Of a stretch of DNA of 50,000 bases, positions 25,405 through 35,306 are shown in pieces. The DNA is from Altericroceibacterium indicum (lineage in GTDB: Bacteria; Pseudomonadota; Alphaproteobacteria; Sphingomonadales; Sphingomonadaceae), in NCBI RefSeq assembly GCF_009828105.1, contig NZ_WTYQ01000007.1:1-50000 (forward strand), in the 5' to 3' direction. Within the stretch, counting starts at the first letter, position 1; every line of letters begins with the position of its first letter. A program made the position numbers and the translations under genes. The notes beneath the pieces were generated by a model that made no database searches, was not told the DNA's origin, and worked only from the letters and a program-made list of their open reading frames with translations.

Positions 25405-27255
25405 TCATGACCCTTGCTTTTTTCCGCCCGATCGCGCCGCTTTGCGCGCAGCCTGCTCCTCAGGGGTTTTCGTTCGAGGCGGCGCGAATGAAATTACCGT
25501 ATCGCCAGGCCGCGGTTCTGGTGCGGAAGCATGCGTGAAAAACCGCATTTCTCCATCCGGGTGAAGCAACAGCAGCATATTGGCAGCATCAGGTAAATTT
25601 TCCTTAGCTGCCTTCATATCAAATCTGTCGGATAAGCGCGTCTTGCGGAATACCCATCCTTCAAGATGACGCTGATGGACGTCAGTAACGCTGAAACCCG
25701 ATGTGAAAAGCGCACGTCCACGCAAGGAATCGGGCAAAGCTCTCGGATCTTCATCGCCCGCATTTTCGCCCAGTTGATACACAGCATCGCGTCCGATTTC
25801 GAAAGCGAATTCATTGCATACCAGCGCGTTATAAGCCTCATTCTCAGTGGCTGAAACGAGCACCTGAAATGGCGACAAGTCGAGATTATGTTCCGTTGCT
25901 TCGTTCAAAATCTCGCCATGGTAGGTCGGCAATCCAGCCGCTCTGGCAGGTTTCAAACGCTGCCAACTAGCATCCACCAACATCACTGGTGTTTCAAGAT
26001 CATGTAACTGCTTAGCCAGCGAGATCGTCCAGGGCGTTGCACCAACGATCAACAGGCCCGGACGAGTGGCCCCCTTAACCTTCAGCCAGCGCGCCACAAT
26101 ATCCACGGTAAAACCATGCGCAACGATGGTAGCAACCACTACAGCGAAGCTCAGCCCAATGAGAATGGACCCGTCCGCATATCCCAACTCGCTGAGGCGC
26201 AATGCGAAAAGGCCTGAGATGGCGACAAGAACGATACCACGCGGTGCCACCCATGCGAGGAACAGCCGTTCATTCCACGGCACTTTACTGAACAGTAAGC
26301 TGATCAGCACCGTGGCGGGCCTCACAATAAAAAGCAGAGCAAGAAGGAAGAGACCGAAGCGCCACTCAAACTGACGCACCGCTTCATAATTGAGTGAAGC
26401 GGATAGGAGAATGAAAATTCCCGATACCAGCAGAACCGCAATGTTTTGTTTGAACGGATGGATGGAGCGCAGCGACTGCACATCCATATTGGCCAGCGCA
26501 ATGCCCATAACCGTTACAGCCACCAAACCGGCTTCATGCTCGATCATGTTACATAGAACAAATACACTGACCACGGTGACCAGCAGGACCGGCACTTTCA
26601 GATATTCCGGGACCTTACCGCGCGGGAAAGCCCATGAAATGACCCATGCCGCAGCATAGCCAACAACACCGGCCAGCGCCGCTGCAATAAGCATAGGCGG
26701 AACAACTTCGAACACAGTTGCCCCATCCGCAGAAAGGCGGAAATATTCATAGGCAATCACAGCACATAATGCGCCGAATGGATCATTGACGATGGCTTCC
26801 CACCGCAGGATGGCCGCAGGGCGTTGCTGAATGCTGGACTGGCGCAGCAGCGGCATAACAACCGTAGGGCCTGTCACCACAAGAATCCCGGCAAACAGGA
26901 TTGCAACTGGCCAGACCAGCCCGGCCACATAATAGCAGGCGAGAGAGCCAAAGAACCAGCCGAGCGGAACGCCGAAAATCACCAGGCGGGAAACACCCTC
27001 ACCATATTTTTTCAACTCTCGAAAATCGAGGCTGAGCCCACCTTCAAACAAAATGAGTGCGACGCCGATGGAAATCATCGGTTCGAGCATTTCCCCAAAA
27101 GCAGCATTGGGGTTTATGATTCCGAAGATCGGACCAGCAAGGAAACCAGCAGCGAGCATCAGCACAATGGCTGGCCAGCCTGTGCGCCATGCGAGCCATT
27201 GGGCACCGATGCCAAGCATGCCCACAAGGGCTATGATAAATGCCTGATGTTCCAT
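25405..27255 (-). CDS. Monovalent cation:proton antiporter (CPA1 type) with RCK-like domain
   Basis: The protein has 616 residues. About 400 residues form 12-13 membrane helices: the start WPAIVLMLAAGFLAGPIFGI, the VALILFEGGLSLDFRELK loop, and WEAIVNDPFGAL carrying the Asn-Asp pair used for ion exchange in this family. A cytoplasmic Rossmann-like domain follows (about 400-520) with GLLIVGATPWTISLAKQL and MLVDASWQRLKPARAAGL, resembling TrkA-N/RCK nucleotide-binding modules, then a small C-terminal domain and a basic tail. It exchanges Na+ or K+ for protons; the ion is not determined. It may share a transcript with the OmpA lipoprotein gene. Confidence 0.9.
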   Translation of the reverse strand: MEHQAFIIALVGMLGIGAQWLAWRTGWPAIVLMLAAGFLAGPIFGIINPNAAFGEMLEPMISIGVALILFEGGLSLDFRELKKYGEGVSRLVIFGVPLGWFFGSLACYYVAGLVWPVAILFAGILVVTGPTVVMPLLRQSSIQQRPAAILRWEAIVNDPFGALCAVIAYEYFRLSADGATVFEVVPPMLIAAALAGVVGYAAAWVISWAFPRGKVPEYLKVPVLLVTVVSVFVLCNMIEHEAGLVAVTVMGIALANMDVQSLRSIHPFKQNIAVLLVSGIFILLSASLNYEAVRQFEWRFGLFLLALLFIVRPATVLISLLFSKVPWNERLFLAWVAPRGIVLVAISGLFALRLSELGYADGSILIGLSFAVVVATIVAHGFTVDIVARWLKVKGATRPGLLIVGATPWTISLAKQLHDLETPVMLVDASWQRLKPARAAGLPTYHGEILNEATEHNLDLSPFQVLVSATENEAYNALVCNEFAFEIGRDAVYQLGENAGDEDPRALPDSLRGRALFTSGFSVTDVHQRHLEGWVFRKTRLSDRFDMKAAKENLPDAANMLLLLHPDGEMRFFTHASAPEPRPGDTVISFAPPRTKTPEEQAARKAARSGGKKQGS

Positions 27256-27462
27256 TACCGCCCGTTACCTATCGCCCAATTATGCAACGTCTTAATGTTT
27301 CGCCTTGGGAATCTATCCCGAGGTGCCATCAACACATCTGTTTGCTTACAATATTCTGAGTGCAGCCTGCCCTTTTTCAGCGCGCCTTGAAAGGGTTGTT
27401 CGTGTTTCGAAAAGTTCTGCATGTTTTATGCAGCTCCAAACGCGTGACGAAGGCAAGAGTGG

Positions 27463-27999
27463 CTATTCGCCGTCGAATTGCATGATAGCCTGAACATCGA
27501 GCCCTTCTTCGCGTAAAAGGTGACCACCCTTCAGTTCATGCAAGTCGATCACGAACAATGCATGATGCACACGTGCGCCCGCCTGCCGGAGCAGATCAAC
27601 AGCGGCCAGTGCCGTTCCGCCCGTTGCCAGCAAGTCATCCATCAGCAGGACTTTTTCACCATCCTCTACAGCGCCCGGATCAAGCTCCAGCCGCGCTTCA
27701 CCATATTCAAGCTGATAATCCACACCGATTGTTGGCATCGGTAGCTTGCCCGGCTTTCGCAGAGGAATGAAGCCAATCCCCAATCTCGCAGCAACCGCAG
27801 CACCGAAGATGAAACCACGCGCCTCAATCCCTGCAACCGCTGAAGCATCAGCCATCAAGGCACGGTCTACCAGACGATCAATTGTCGCGGCAAAGCCACG
27901 ACCATGGGCGATCAGTGTGGTGATATCTCGGAATAATATGCCGGGCTTCGGAAAATCCGGAATAGTGCGGACAATCGCTTTCAGTTCTGCGGGGTCCAT
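27463..27999 (-). CDS. apt: Adenine phosphoribosyltransferase
   Basis: The protein has 178 residues from the ATG at 27999, opening MDPAELKAIVRTIPDFPKPG; a longer frame from 28038 adds 13 residues without family support. The PRPP-binding motif VLLMDDLLATGGTA and the GIEARGFIFGAAVA block are present. It salvages adenine to AMP using PRPP in the cytoplasm. It lies downstream of the bc1 genes with a hairpin between, a neighbourhood seen in related alphaproteobacteria. Confidence 0.96.
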   Translation of the reverse strand: MDPAELKAIVRTIPDFPKPGILFRDITTLIAHGRGFAATIDRLVDRALMADASAVAGIEARGFIFGAAVAARLGIGFIPLRKPGKLPMPTIGVDYQLEYGEARLELDPGAVEDGEKVLLMDDLLATGGTALAAVDLLRQAGARVHHALFVIDLHELKGGHLLREEGLDVQAIMQFDGE

Positions 28000-28019
28000 A
28001 CAAGGCTCCAAATGAAGAA

Positions 28020-28050
28020 CGCCCCTCTCACCAGTCAAGGTGAAGGGGCG
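28020..28050 (-). terminator. Hairpin between petC and apt
   Basis: CGCCCCT then TCACC pairs with GGTGA then AGGGGCG, a 12-bp stem with one bulged base. It sits in the 76-nt gap between the cytochrome c1 stop and the apt start. On the coding strand it is followed by TTCTTCATTT rather than a pure T-run, so it may be a partial terminator or a processing site. Confidence 0.45.
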
Positions 28051-28075
28051 CCCATTGTGCGTTTGCAGGATGAGA

Positions 28076-28933
28076 TCAATCGTCCTGCTTGTTCTTTGCG
28101 GGCTTCACATTCGACCATATCTGCTGTTTTGCCATATAAGCAAGGATCGTGGCAAAAAGGAGAAAGCCCAGAACCGGCCAACCGGTTTGCTTGCGCTTGG
28201 GCATGGTCGGTTCAGCCGTCCATGTGAGGAATGCCGATACATCCTGCGCCATCTGATCGATGGTTGCCTTTGTGCCATCGGCATAAGTGACCTGCCCATC
28301 CATCGTAAGCGGTGGTGCCATCGCCAGATTGAGATTGGCGAAATAGGGGTTGTAATGCAGCCCTTCAGGCGTTTTCGCGGAGGGAAACTTTTTCAGCAAT
28401 TCCGTCGGCTGCTGCTGAAATCCGGTCAGCAGCGAATAGACATAGGCTGAACCGTCGTGGCGCGCCTTGGTCATCAAAGACAGGTCTGGTGGAATAGCAT
28501 TGTTATTGGCTGCCGCAGCGGCGACATTATTAGGATAGGGTGATGGGAAATAATCCGTTGGCTCCCCCGGACGGGTGGTGGTTTCACCTGTATTCGGATC
28601 AATCCCGGGTACAGTCCAACTGGCCGCCTCCGCTTTCACCTCAGCTTCTGAATAGCCGAGCTGTTCAAGGTCACGCATGGCGACAAATTTGAGCGAATGG
28701 CAGGCAGAGCAAACTTCCTTATAAACTTGATAGCCGCGCTGAAGCTGTTCCAGATTCCAAGTACCAAAGGGGCCATCACTGGCCAGATGAAGCTCCTTGG
28801 GATGTTTGTGAAAGGCGTGCTCTGCCGTTTCGGGTGCTGGTTCCGTCGCCGCCGAATAGGCGCCTGTGACGAAAGCCCAGAGAACCGAAAGGGCGAAGAA
28901 GGCGCCGGCTGCGATTCCGATAAAGCGGATCAT
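28076..28933 (-). CDS. petC: Cytochrome c1 of the bc1 complex
   Basis: The protein has 285 residues, with an N-terminal signal helix (about 5-27). The heme-binding CSACH is at 75-79, the Met ligand lies in NLAMAPPLTMDG, and a C-terminal anchor helix reads WPVLGFLLFATILAYMAK. It passes electrons from the Rieske protein to soluble or membrane cytochrome c on the periplasmic side. It is the third gene of the Rieske-cytochrome b-cytochrome c1 operon, 26 nt after petB. Confidence 0.96.
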   Translation of the reverse strand: MIRFIGIAAGAFFALSVLWAFVTGAYSAATEPAPETAEHAFHKHPKELHLASDGPFGTWNLEQLQRGYQVYKEVCSACHSLKFVAMRDLEQLGYSEAEVKAEAASWTVPGIDPNTGETTTRPGEPTDYFPSPYPNNVAAAAANNNAIPPDLSLMTKARHDGSAYVYSLLTGFQQQPTELLKKFPSAKTPEGLHYNPYFANLNLAMAPPLTMDGQVTYADGTKATIDQMAQDVSAFLTWTAEPTMPKRKQTGWPVLGFLLFATILAYMAKQQIWSNVKPAKNKQDD

Positions 28934-28959
28934 GGCTGTTACTCTCCCCTCGCGCCCAA

Positions 28960-30255
28960 TTAGACGGCAGATTTCGCGTTTTCGCTGAGAACGGCTTTAT
29001 TATCCGATCCCAACACCGCTTCGGTGATAGAAAAAGGTAGCGGCTTAGGCTTCTCGATCCTCGACACAATCGGCAGAACGACAAGGAAATGCAGGAAGTA
29101 ATAGGCTGTCGCCACCTGGCTCAGCATCACATAGGGTTCTTCCGCAGCCGCTCCCCCGCAGTAAAACAGTACAGCCATCGTTGGAATCAGGCCGAACCAG
29201 AAGAACTTACGGAACAGGGGGCGATAATGCCCCGAACGTACCGGTGAGTTATCCAGCCATGGCAGGAAAAACCACACCAGAATGGCACTGAACATCGCCA
29301 GCACCCCCATCAGCTTGGCAGGGATGAAGAAGATGTCTGCCGTGAAAGCGCGCAAAATGGCGTAGAACGGCCAGAAATACCACTCAGGCACAATATGCGC
29401 AGGCGTAGAAAGCGCATTGGCTTCGATGTAATTGTCTGGATGGCCGAGATAATTCGGCAGGAAGAAAACGAAAGCGCAATAGCAAATCAGGAAGACGCCC
29501 AGTCCGAAGCCATCCTTTGCCGTGTAGTAAGGATGGAATGGAACAGTGTCGCTTTCGCTCTTCACTTCAACTCCGGTTGGGTTGGTCGAACCGGGAATAT
29601 GAAGCGCCCAGATGTGCAAGATCACAACGCCTGCAATCACAAACGGAAGCAAGAAGTGCAGCGAGAAGAAGCGGTTGAGCGCCGCATTGTCTGGAGCATA
29701 ACCGCCTAGAAGCCATACCTGCAAAGGCTCACCCACCAGCGGAATTGCACTGAACAGGCCGGTAATCACCTTGGCCCCCCAATAGCTCATCTGCCCCCAT
29801 GGAAGCACATAGCCCATGAAAGCGGTGGCCATCATCAGGAGAAAAATCACCACGCCCAGCAGCCAGATCATTTCCCGTGGCGCTTTATAAGAGCCATAGA
29901 AAAAACCGCGGAAAATGTGGAGATAAACAACGACGAAAAAGAAGCTGGCACCATTGGCATGGCCATAACGCAGCATCCAGCCCCAGTTTACATCGCGCAT
30001 GATATGTTCAGTTGAACCGAAAGCGACCAGCGAATTTGGCGCATAATGCATCGCCAGAATCACGCCCGTTACAATCTGCAACAACAGACAGAAACCGGCA
30101 AGAACACCGAAATTATACATGTAGTTGAGGTTGCGCGGAACCGGATAGCCAGCACCGACGGCGTTATATACCAGCCGAGGAAGCGGAAGCTTTTCATCCA
30201 AGAAGCGCGTGAGCGGATGCTTGGGAGCATAATGCTTGGCCCAGGGGAAACTCAT
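28960..30255 (-). CDS. petB: Cytochrome b of the bc1 complex
   Basis: The protein has 431 residues and eight membrane helices. Heme ligand His pairs are in [12 protein letters not shown] with [11 protein letters not shown], and in [11 protein letters not shown] with [12 protein letters not shown]. The quinol-oxidation site PEWYF is present ([10 protein letters not shown]). It carries both b hemes of ubiquinol:cytochrome c oxidoreductase. It lies 16 nt after petA. Together with the cyo operon the organism has at least two quinol-consuming branches. Confidence 0.97.
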   Translation of the reverse strand: MSFPWAKHYAPKHPLTRFLDEKLPLPRLVYNAVGAGYPVPRNLNYMYNFGVLAGFCLLLQIVTGVILAMHYAPNSLVAFGSTEHIMRDVNWGWMLRYGHANGASFFFVVVYLHIFRGFFYGSYKAPREMIWLLGVVIFLLMMATAFMGYVLPWGQMSYWGAKVITGLFSAIPLVGEPLQVWLLGGYAPDNAALNRFFSLHFLLPFVIAGVVILHIWALHIPGSTNPTGVEVKSESDTVPFHPYYTAKDGFGLGVFLICYCAFVFFLPNYLGHPDNYIEANALSTPAHIVPEWYFWPFYAILRAFTADIFFIPAKLMGVLAMFSAILVWFFLPWLDNSPVRSGHYRPLFRKFFWFGLIPTMAVLFYCGGAAAEEPYVMLSQVATAYYFLHFLVVLPIVSRIEKPKPLPFSITEAVLGSDNKAVLSENAKSAV

Positions 30256-30271
30256 GATCTTTCTCCTTGCC

Positions 30272-30850
30272 TCAGCCGATCAGAATGGTGGTGTCAGTGG
30301 TGAATTGATAGTCCGGAACCACCAGATTGGATGGGGCCGGGCCTTTACGAATTCGCGCTGCCGTGTCGTAGCTTGAACCATGGCACGGGCAGAAATACCC
30401 GCCATACTCACCCTTGTTCTCACCCTCAGCCGCCCCTAGTGGAACGCAGCCCAGATGCGTGCATACGCCCATGGTTACGAGAAGGTTATGGTGGCCTTCT
30501 TTCGTCCGTTCAGCCAGCGTTTGTGGATCGCGCAGGATGGAAAGCGGCACGGCATTTGCCTCATCGATTTCCTTCTGTGTCAAATTGCGCACAAACACCG
30601 GCTGCTTGCGGAACACCGCTTTGATCGCCTGCCCCGGCTCGATTGAAGAAATATCCAGCTCAGTCGTGCTTTCCGCAAGAACGTCCTTGGAGGGAGCCAT
30701 CTGGCTCACCAACGGGATCAGCGTTGCCACTCCACCAACACCAGCCGCCGAAACCGCTGCTATATTGATGAAATCACGCCGACGGACGCCATTCTCACCC
30801 GCTTCTGGGGCCACCGCATTTCCTTGCGGGGTGCCAGTGCTTGTTGCCAT
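30272..30850 (-). CDS. petA: Rieske iron-sulfur protein of the bc1 complex
   Basis: The protein has 192 residues. The N-terminus has a twin-arginine-like [18 protein letters not shown] segment that serves as membrane anchor. The 2Fe-2S cluster ligands are in [10 protein letters not shown] and CPCHGSSYD. It moves electrons from quinol bound at cytochrome b to cytochrome c1. It is the first gene of the operon, with about 200 bases of non-coding DNA upstream (30851-31050) that should hold the promoter; no boxes could be assigned. Confidence 0.97.
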   Translation of the reverse strand: MATSTGTPQGNAVAPEAGENGVRRRDFINIAAVSAAGVGGVATLIPLVSQMAPSKDVLAESTTELDISSIEPGQAIKAVFRKQPVFVRNLTQKEIDEANAVPLSILRDPQTLAERTKEGHHNLLVTMGVCTHLGCVPLGAAEGENKGEYGGYFCPCHGSSYDTAARIRKGPAPSNLVVPDYQFTTDTTILIG

Positions 30851-31050
30851 CAGCCATGCCCTACCCTGTTTGATCCTGCCCGCTTTTCAGAAGACAAAAT
30901 CAGAAATCCATTACGAGCCGTGCTATGAGTTGCCCCCTCAGGAGACCGTAGCAAAACGATATTTCGTTCGCTTCACATGCCGACCTGATTATGATGAATA
31001 ACCGAGCATGCCTTTATTGCCAACAGGCATTTTTTCTCACTATCCAAGGC

Positions 31051-31812
31051 TCAACCCTGCACACCTATTAAAGAAAACTGCCGTCCATATGTTGGCTCAG
31101 CCTTATGAGTTGCCCGGCGATAGGAGAAAAAACGATCCGGGTTTGTGTAGGTGTCCATCGCCAGTCCCGTGACACTGCCAATCGCTGCCGCCTGCAATCT
31201 GGCCATCACGTAACCTTCCAGGTTGAACTGCCAATGCCCTGCGGCGCCCGGTCTGAAAAAGACATCATCTGAAGCATTGAACTGCGCTTTGAAGCCATCG
31301 TCCACTTCGTAACTGTCTTGCGCGATGGCTGGGCCGACCGCTGCACAGATACGCCCTCTCACGGCGCCGAGCATCTCCATCAAATCGATAGTCGTTTCCA
31401 GAACACCGCCATGGGCACCGCGCCAACCGGCATGGGCCGCCGCGACAATACCGGCCTGGTGATCTGCGAAAAGTACCGGCGCACAATCGGCCGTCACAAT
31501 CCCAAGCACAACGCCCGGCTGATCGGTGACCAAAGCATCGGCACGCGGCCGTTTATCAAGCGACCAGCCTCTTTCAGCAATCACTGCGCGAGCAGAATGA
31601 ACCTGGTAGACAGTGGCAAGGTCAGCACCTGGCAAAACCGCCTCAACAGCCCGGCCGCGATTTTCACAAACGGTTGCCGGATCATCATCCGAGCCAATAC
31701 CCACATTGAGCCCTGCGACAACGCCTTTTGAGGCACCACCCCGACGTCCGAAAAAACCGTGCGGCACACCCGAAAGCGTAGCCGCACGGAATATTTCAAC
31801 TGGCTCAACCAA
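31051..31812 (-). CDS. pgeF: Purine nucleoside phosphorylase / laccase-domain protein (YfiH/PgeF family)
   Basis: The protein has 253 residues from a TTG at 31812 that overlaps the pepN stop by 8 nt; no ATG lies before the conserved GVPHGFFGRRGG block, so TTG is used. The metal-site motifs of the family are QVHSARAV, VTADCAPVLFAD and AAHAGWRGAHGG. These proteins act on purine nucleosides and have also been linked to removing misincorporated residues during peptidoglycan synthesis. Coupling to pepN suggests one transcript. Confidence 0.9.
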   Translation of the reverse strand: MVEPVEIFRAATLSGVPHGFFGRRGGASKGVVAGLNVGIGSDDDPATVCENRGRAVEAVLPGADLATVYQVHSARAVIAERGWSLDKRPRADALVTDQPGVVLGIVTADCAPVLFADHQAGIVAAAHAGWRGAHGGVLETTIDLMEMLGAVRGRICAAVGPAIAQDSYEVDDGFKAQFNASDDVFFRPGAAGHWQFNLEGYVMARLQAAAIGSVTGLAMDTYTNPDRFFSYRRATHKAEPTYGRQFSLIGVQG

Positions 31813-34459
31813 GGCTGCGGCTCACTTGCTCAAACGTATCGCGGGACAATTGCTTGGCATCAGCTATCCGTTCGAGCTCTGCCCGCATTAGTGCAGCGCG
31901 GCCCGGCTCAATACGCCGCCACCGGCCAAGTGGCGGGACAAAGCGTGCCGCAGTTTGCGGATTGATCGGATCAAGTGCCAGAATACAATCTGCAATCATC
32001 CGATACCCTTCCCCATCAGCGGCATGAAATGCATGAGGGTTGGCAGCAAAAGCCATATAGAGCGAGCGCACACGATTGGGATTCTTGAGTGTGAAATCTG
32101 GATGCTTAGCCAGCGCCTTTACATGCTCGATCGCCTTGGGGTGCAGTGATTGTGCCTGAATGGAAAACCACTTGTCGATCGCCAAGGCATCTCCCTGATA
32201 GCGCTTGTAGAAGGCATCCAGCACTTCCTCCCGCTCAGGCACGTCCAATCCGGCCAACGCAATCAGAGCGCTTTGCCGGTCAGTCATATTATCCGCTGAA
32301 TGATATTGCGCCGCTGCCATTTTTGCTGCTTTTTCGGGGCAGCCAGCCGCGAGATAAATCAAGGCCTGAGCCTTGAGTTTGCGAAGCCCTCGGGCCGCTG
32401 CATCACGGCTATAAGCACCGCCACTAGCCCTCTGGTGCAGCGCTTCAAACTGGCCAGCACATTGCGTACCCAGCCACGCTTTCAGTCGCTCTCTCTCCTC
32501 GTGAATGGCTTGCGGATTGCTGGTTTCAAGCTGTTCGGACAGATAGGCCGGACTTGGCAGGATCAGCAATTCACCACGCATCAGATCATCGAGCGCAGAA
32601 TCTTCCAGAATAGCTGAAAAGGCCTTCAGAATGGCTTCCTGACCGTCAGCTCGATCTGCATCAGACAACACCCCACGCAAAGCAGAAACCAGATGGCTGA
32701 CGACCAGATCCTGCATCGCCTCATAGCGTGCGAAAGGATCATCATCGCGGGCGGCGAGGAACACAAGATCTTCCCGCGGGACATTGCGTTCAATGGAGAT
32801 GGGGGACGAGAACCCTCGGTTAAGCGAGATGATCGGTGCTGCATCGTAATCGGAAAATTCAAAGCTCTGCTCAGCTTCATTCAGCACGATCAGTTCTTCA
32901 CCGCGATGTTCCTCCGTTTGCCGATCAAACAGAGCAAGCGCCAAGGGAATGGGCATCGGCTTCTTGTCCATCTGGCCCGGCGTGGGCGGAACGCTCTGCG
33001 TCAGATGAAGCCTTGTTGTGGTGCCATCCTGTTCCTGCCGGACAGTCACCTTGGGTGTGCCTGCCTGACTATACCAGAGGCGGAATTGCGTGAGATCAAG
33101 CCCCGCGCCATCCTCGATGGATTGGACGAAATCCTCACACGTCGCTGCTTCGCCATCGTGCCGGTCAAAATAAAGATCCGTGCCTTTGCGGAAACGCTCT
33201 TCTCCGGCCATCGTCCGCATCATGCGGATGACTTCAGCACCCTTATTATAGATGGTGGATGTGTAGAAATTAGAAATCTCGCGGAAAGAATCCGGTCTGA
33301 TCGGATGGGCCAGAGGGCCACTGTCTTCCGGGAACTGGATCGAACGCAGCACCCTGACATCTTCGATCCGCTTGACCGGGGCAGATCCCATATCCTGACT
33401 GAAAAGCTGATCGCGCAGAACCGTGAAACCCTCTTTCAGGGAAAGCTGGAACCAGTCACGACAAGTGATTCGGTTACCCGACCAATTGTGGAAATATTCA
33501 TGGCCGATCACGCCTTCGATCGCATCGTAATCGCCATCGGTTGCCGTATCGGGTTCGGCCAGAACATATTTCGTGTTGAAAATGTTGAGGCCCTTATTTT
33601 CCATCGCACCCATGTTGAAATCGCTGACCGCGACAACATTGAACAGGTCCAGATCATATTCGCGGCCGAAGGCTTCCTCATCCCACTTCATCGCACGTTT
33701 GAGCGATTCCATGGCGTGTTCTGTACGCTCTAGGTCCCCTTCGCGCACCCATATGGCGAGTTCTACGTTCTTTCCGCTCATGGTGGTGAATTGGTCTTTT
33801 CTGGCCACCAGATCGCCTGCAACAAGTGCAAAAAGGTAAGAAGGCTTGGGCCATGGATCATGCCATTCTGCCCAATGCGTGCCATCCTGATGGCGCCCGC
33901 TAGCCACGCAATTGCCATTGGCCAGAAGCACGGGAAACTGCACCGAATCACCACTCATGCGCACGGAATAGGTGGAAAGGACATCGGGCCGGTCAGGAAA
34001 GAAAGTGATCCGCCGAAACCCTTCGGCTTCACATTGCGTGCACAACATTCCGTTGGACGCATAAAGCCCCATCAACTGGCTGTTGGTTGACGGGTTAATC
34101 TCAGTCACCACCTCAACCGCATGGGCTTCACCAGACAATGAAATCAGTAGTTTATCATCTTCTAGGACCCAGCTATTCACCACCTCCCCATCGATCAGAA
34201 CCTCAAGGGGTGTAATCCCGTCACCGTTTAATTCCAGTACCGGGCTGGGGACTGCATTGGGGTTGCGCTGAACCTCCAACCGTGAAGAAACACGTGTCTT
34301 TTCAAGGCTAAGCTTAAAGTCGAGCGATACATCCGGCAAAAGCCAAGGGAACGGCTTATAATCTGATCGCAAAATAAGCTGCGGCTGCTTGGGTTGAGAT
34401 GCGGCATCAGCCATTTCAGGGTTGCCTTCTGGTGAAGCGGGTGTGTGTGCAATATCCAT
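31805..34459 (-). CDS. pepN: Aminopeptidase N (M1 zinc metallopeptidase)
   Basis: The protein has 884 residues. The N-terminal beta domain is followed by the substrate-binding GAMENKGLNIF and the zinc motif HEYFHNW with a downstream Glu in LKEGFTVLRDQLFS. A C-terminal helical repeat domain completes the E. coli PepN layout at normal length. It removes N-terminal residues from peptides in the cytoplasm. Two starts are possible: the ATG at 34459, or the ATG at 34414 with a better AGAAGG site. The longer one is kept. It reads divergently from the SDR-like gene, 52 nt apart. Confidence 0.95.
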   Translation of the reverse strand: MDIAHTPASPEGNPEMADAASQPKQPQLILRSDYKPFPWLLPDVSLDFKLSLEKTRVSSRLEVQRNPNAVPSPVLELNGDGITPLEVLIDGEVVNSWVLEDDKLLISLSGEAHAVEVVTEINPSTNSQLMGLYASNGMLCTQCEAEGFRRITFFPDRPDVLSTYSVRMSGDSVQFPVLLANGNCVASGRHQDGTHWAEWHDPWPKPSYLFALVAGDLVARKDQFTTMSGKNVELAIWVREGDLERTEHAMESLKRAMKWDEEAFGREYDLDLFNVVAVSDFNMGAMENKGLNIFNTKYVLAEPDTATDGDYDAIEGVIGHEYFHNWSGNRITCRDWFQLSLKEGFTVLRDQLFSQDMGSAPVKRIEDVRVLRSIQFPEDSGPLAHPIRPDSFREISNFYTSTIYNKGAEVIRMMRTMAGEERFRKGTDLYFDRHDGEAATCEDFVQSIEDGAGLDLTQFRLWYSQAGTPKVTVRQEQDGTTTRLHLTQSVPPTPGQMDKKPMPIPLALALFDRQTEEHRGEELIVLNEAEQSFEFSDYDAAPIISLNRGFSSPISIERNVPREDLVFLAARDDDPFARYEAMQDLVVSHLVSALRGVLSDADRADGQEAILKAFSAILEDSALDDLMRGELLILPSPAYLSEQLETSNPQAIHEERERLKAWLGTQCAGQFEALHQRASGGAYSRDAAARGLRKLKAQALIYLAAGCPEKAAKMAAAQYHSADNMTDRQSALIALAGLDVPEREEVLDAFYKRYQGDALAIDKWFSIQAQSLHPKAIEHVKALAKHPDFTLKNPNRVRSLYMAFAANPHAFHAADGEGYRMIADCILALDPINPQTAARFVPPLGRWRRIEPGRAALMRAELERIADAKQLSRDTFEQVSRSLG

Positions 34460-34511
34460 GCTTGTGGCCTTAACGTTTTTCTCAGGCGCTTTCAGCCATT
34501 AGAATGCAGCC

Positions 34512-35306
34512 ATGGCTTTTATGTTCATTTTTGGTCTTGGTTATTCTGCCAAGCGCATTCGCAACGCCGCTCTCAAGCAGGGCTGGCGGGTATCTGGCAC
34601 GGGAAGCGATGGGGATGTCGATTTCTCTGACGCTTCGGCCGTAAAGCATGCTTTGGAGAGAGCGGATTACGTTCTTTCATCGGTTCCGCCGGCGGATGAG
34701 AGTGATCCGGTGCTCGATCAATATGGTACTTTTTTGGCGGATTTCCGTGGCTGGATGGGGTATTTATCCTCCTCTGGAGTTTATGGCGATGCTGGGGGGG
34801 CCTGGGTGGATGAAAGCTCTCCCACCGGAACCGGCAGACGGAAGGCGCGAGCCGTTGCTGATGCGGCTTGGCTGGAGCTTGGTGCGCGGGTTTTCCGCCT
34901 ACCGGGAATCTATGGGCCGGGGCGGAGCGTGTTTGATCGCATCGCATCTGGTAAAGCGCATCGCATTGATTTAGCTGGACAAGTTTTCAGTCGCATACAT
35001 GTCGATGACATTGCTGGAGGTATTATGGCGGCAATGCTGGCTGGTGAAAAAGCTCCGGCAGGAGCCTATAATCTGGCCGATAATTGCCCCGCCAGCCACA
35101 ATGCGGTGACTGAGGAAGCATGCCGCTTGATGGGCGCAACACCCCCACCCTTGCAGAGTCTGGAAGAGGCCGGATTATCCCCCATGGCGCGCGGATTTTA
35201 TGCAGAGAATCGCCGTATTGCGAATGAAAAAATTCGCCGTGCTCTAGATTGGTCTCCGCTCTATCCAGACTTTTCCGCAGGCTTGCGCGCCATTTGGGAG
35301 GGCTAG
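34512..35306 (+). CDS. NAD(P)-dependent epimerase/dehydratase-like (SDR) protein
   Basis: The protein has 264 residues. It opens with a Rossmann motif FIFGLGYSAKRI (Gly-x-Gly-x-x-x form), and has YLSSSGVYGD supplying the Ser and Tyr of the extended SDR active site and RLPGIYGPGRS. It resembles YeeZ-type proteins; the substrate is unknown. The start may be the ATG at 34512 or at 34521. The 3' end overlaps the convergent EamA gene by 4 nt. Confidence 0.8.
   Translation: MAFMFIFGLGYSAKRIRNAALKQGWRVSGTGSDGDVDFSDASAVKHALERADYVLSSVPPADESDPVLDQYGTFLADFRGWMGYLSSSGVYGDAGGAWVDESSPTGTGRRKARAVADAAWLELGARVFRLPGIYGPGRSVFDRIASGKAHRIDLAGQVFSRIHVDDIAGGIMAAMLAGEKAPAGAYNLADNCPASHNAVTEEACRLMGATPPPLQSLEEAGLSPMARGFYAENRRIANEKIRRALDWSPLYPDFSAGLRAIWEG

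Noticed and set aside
32693-33733. A 346-codon plus-strand open frame
   Set aside because: Antisense to pepN across its zinc-site region; composition is that of a shadow frame.
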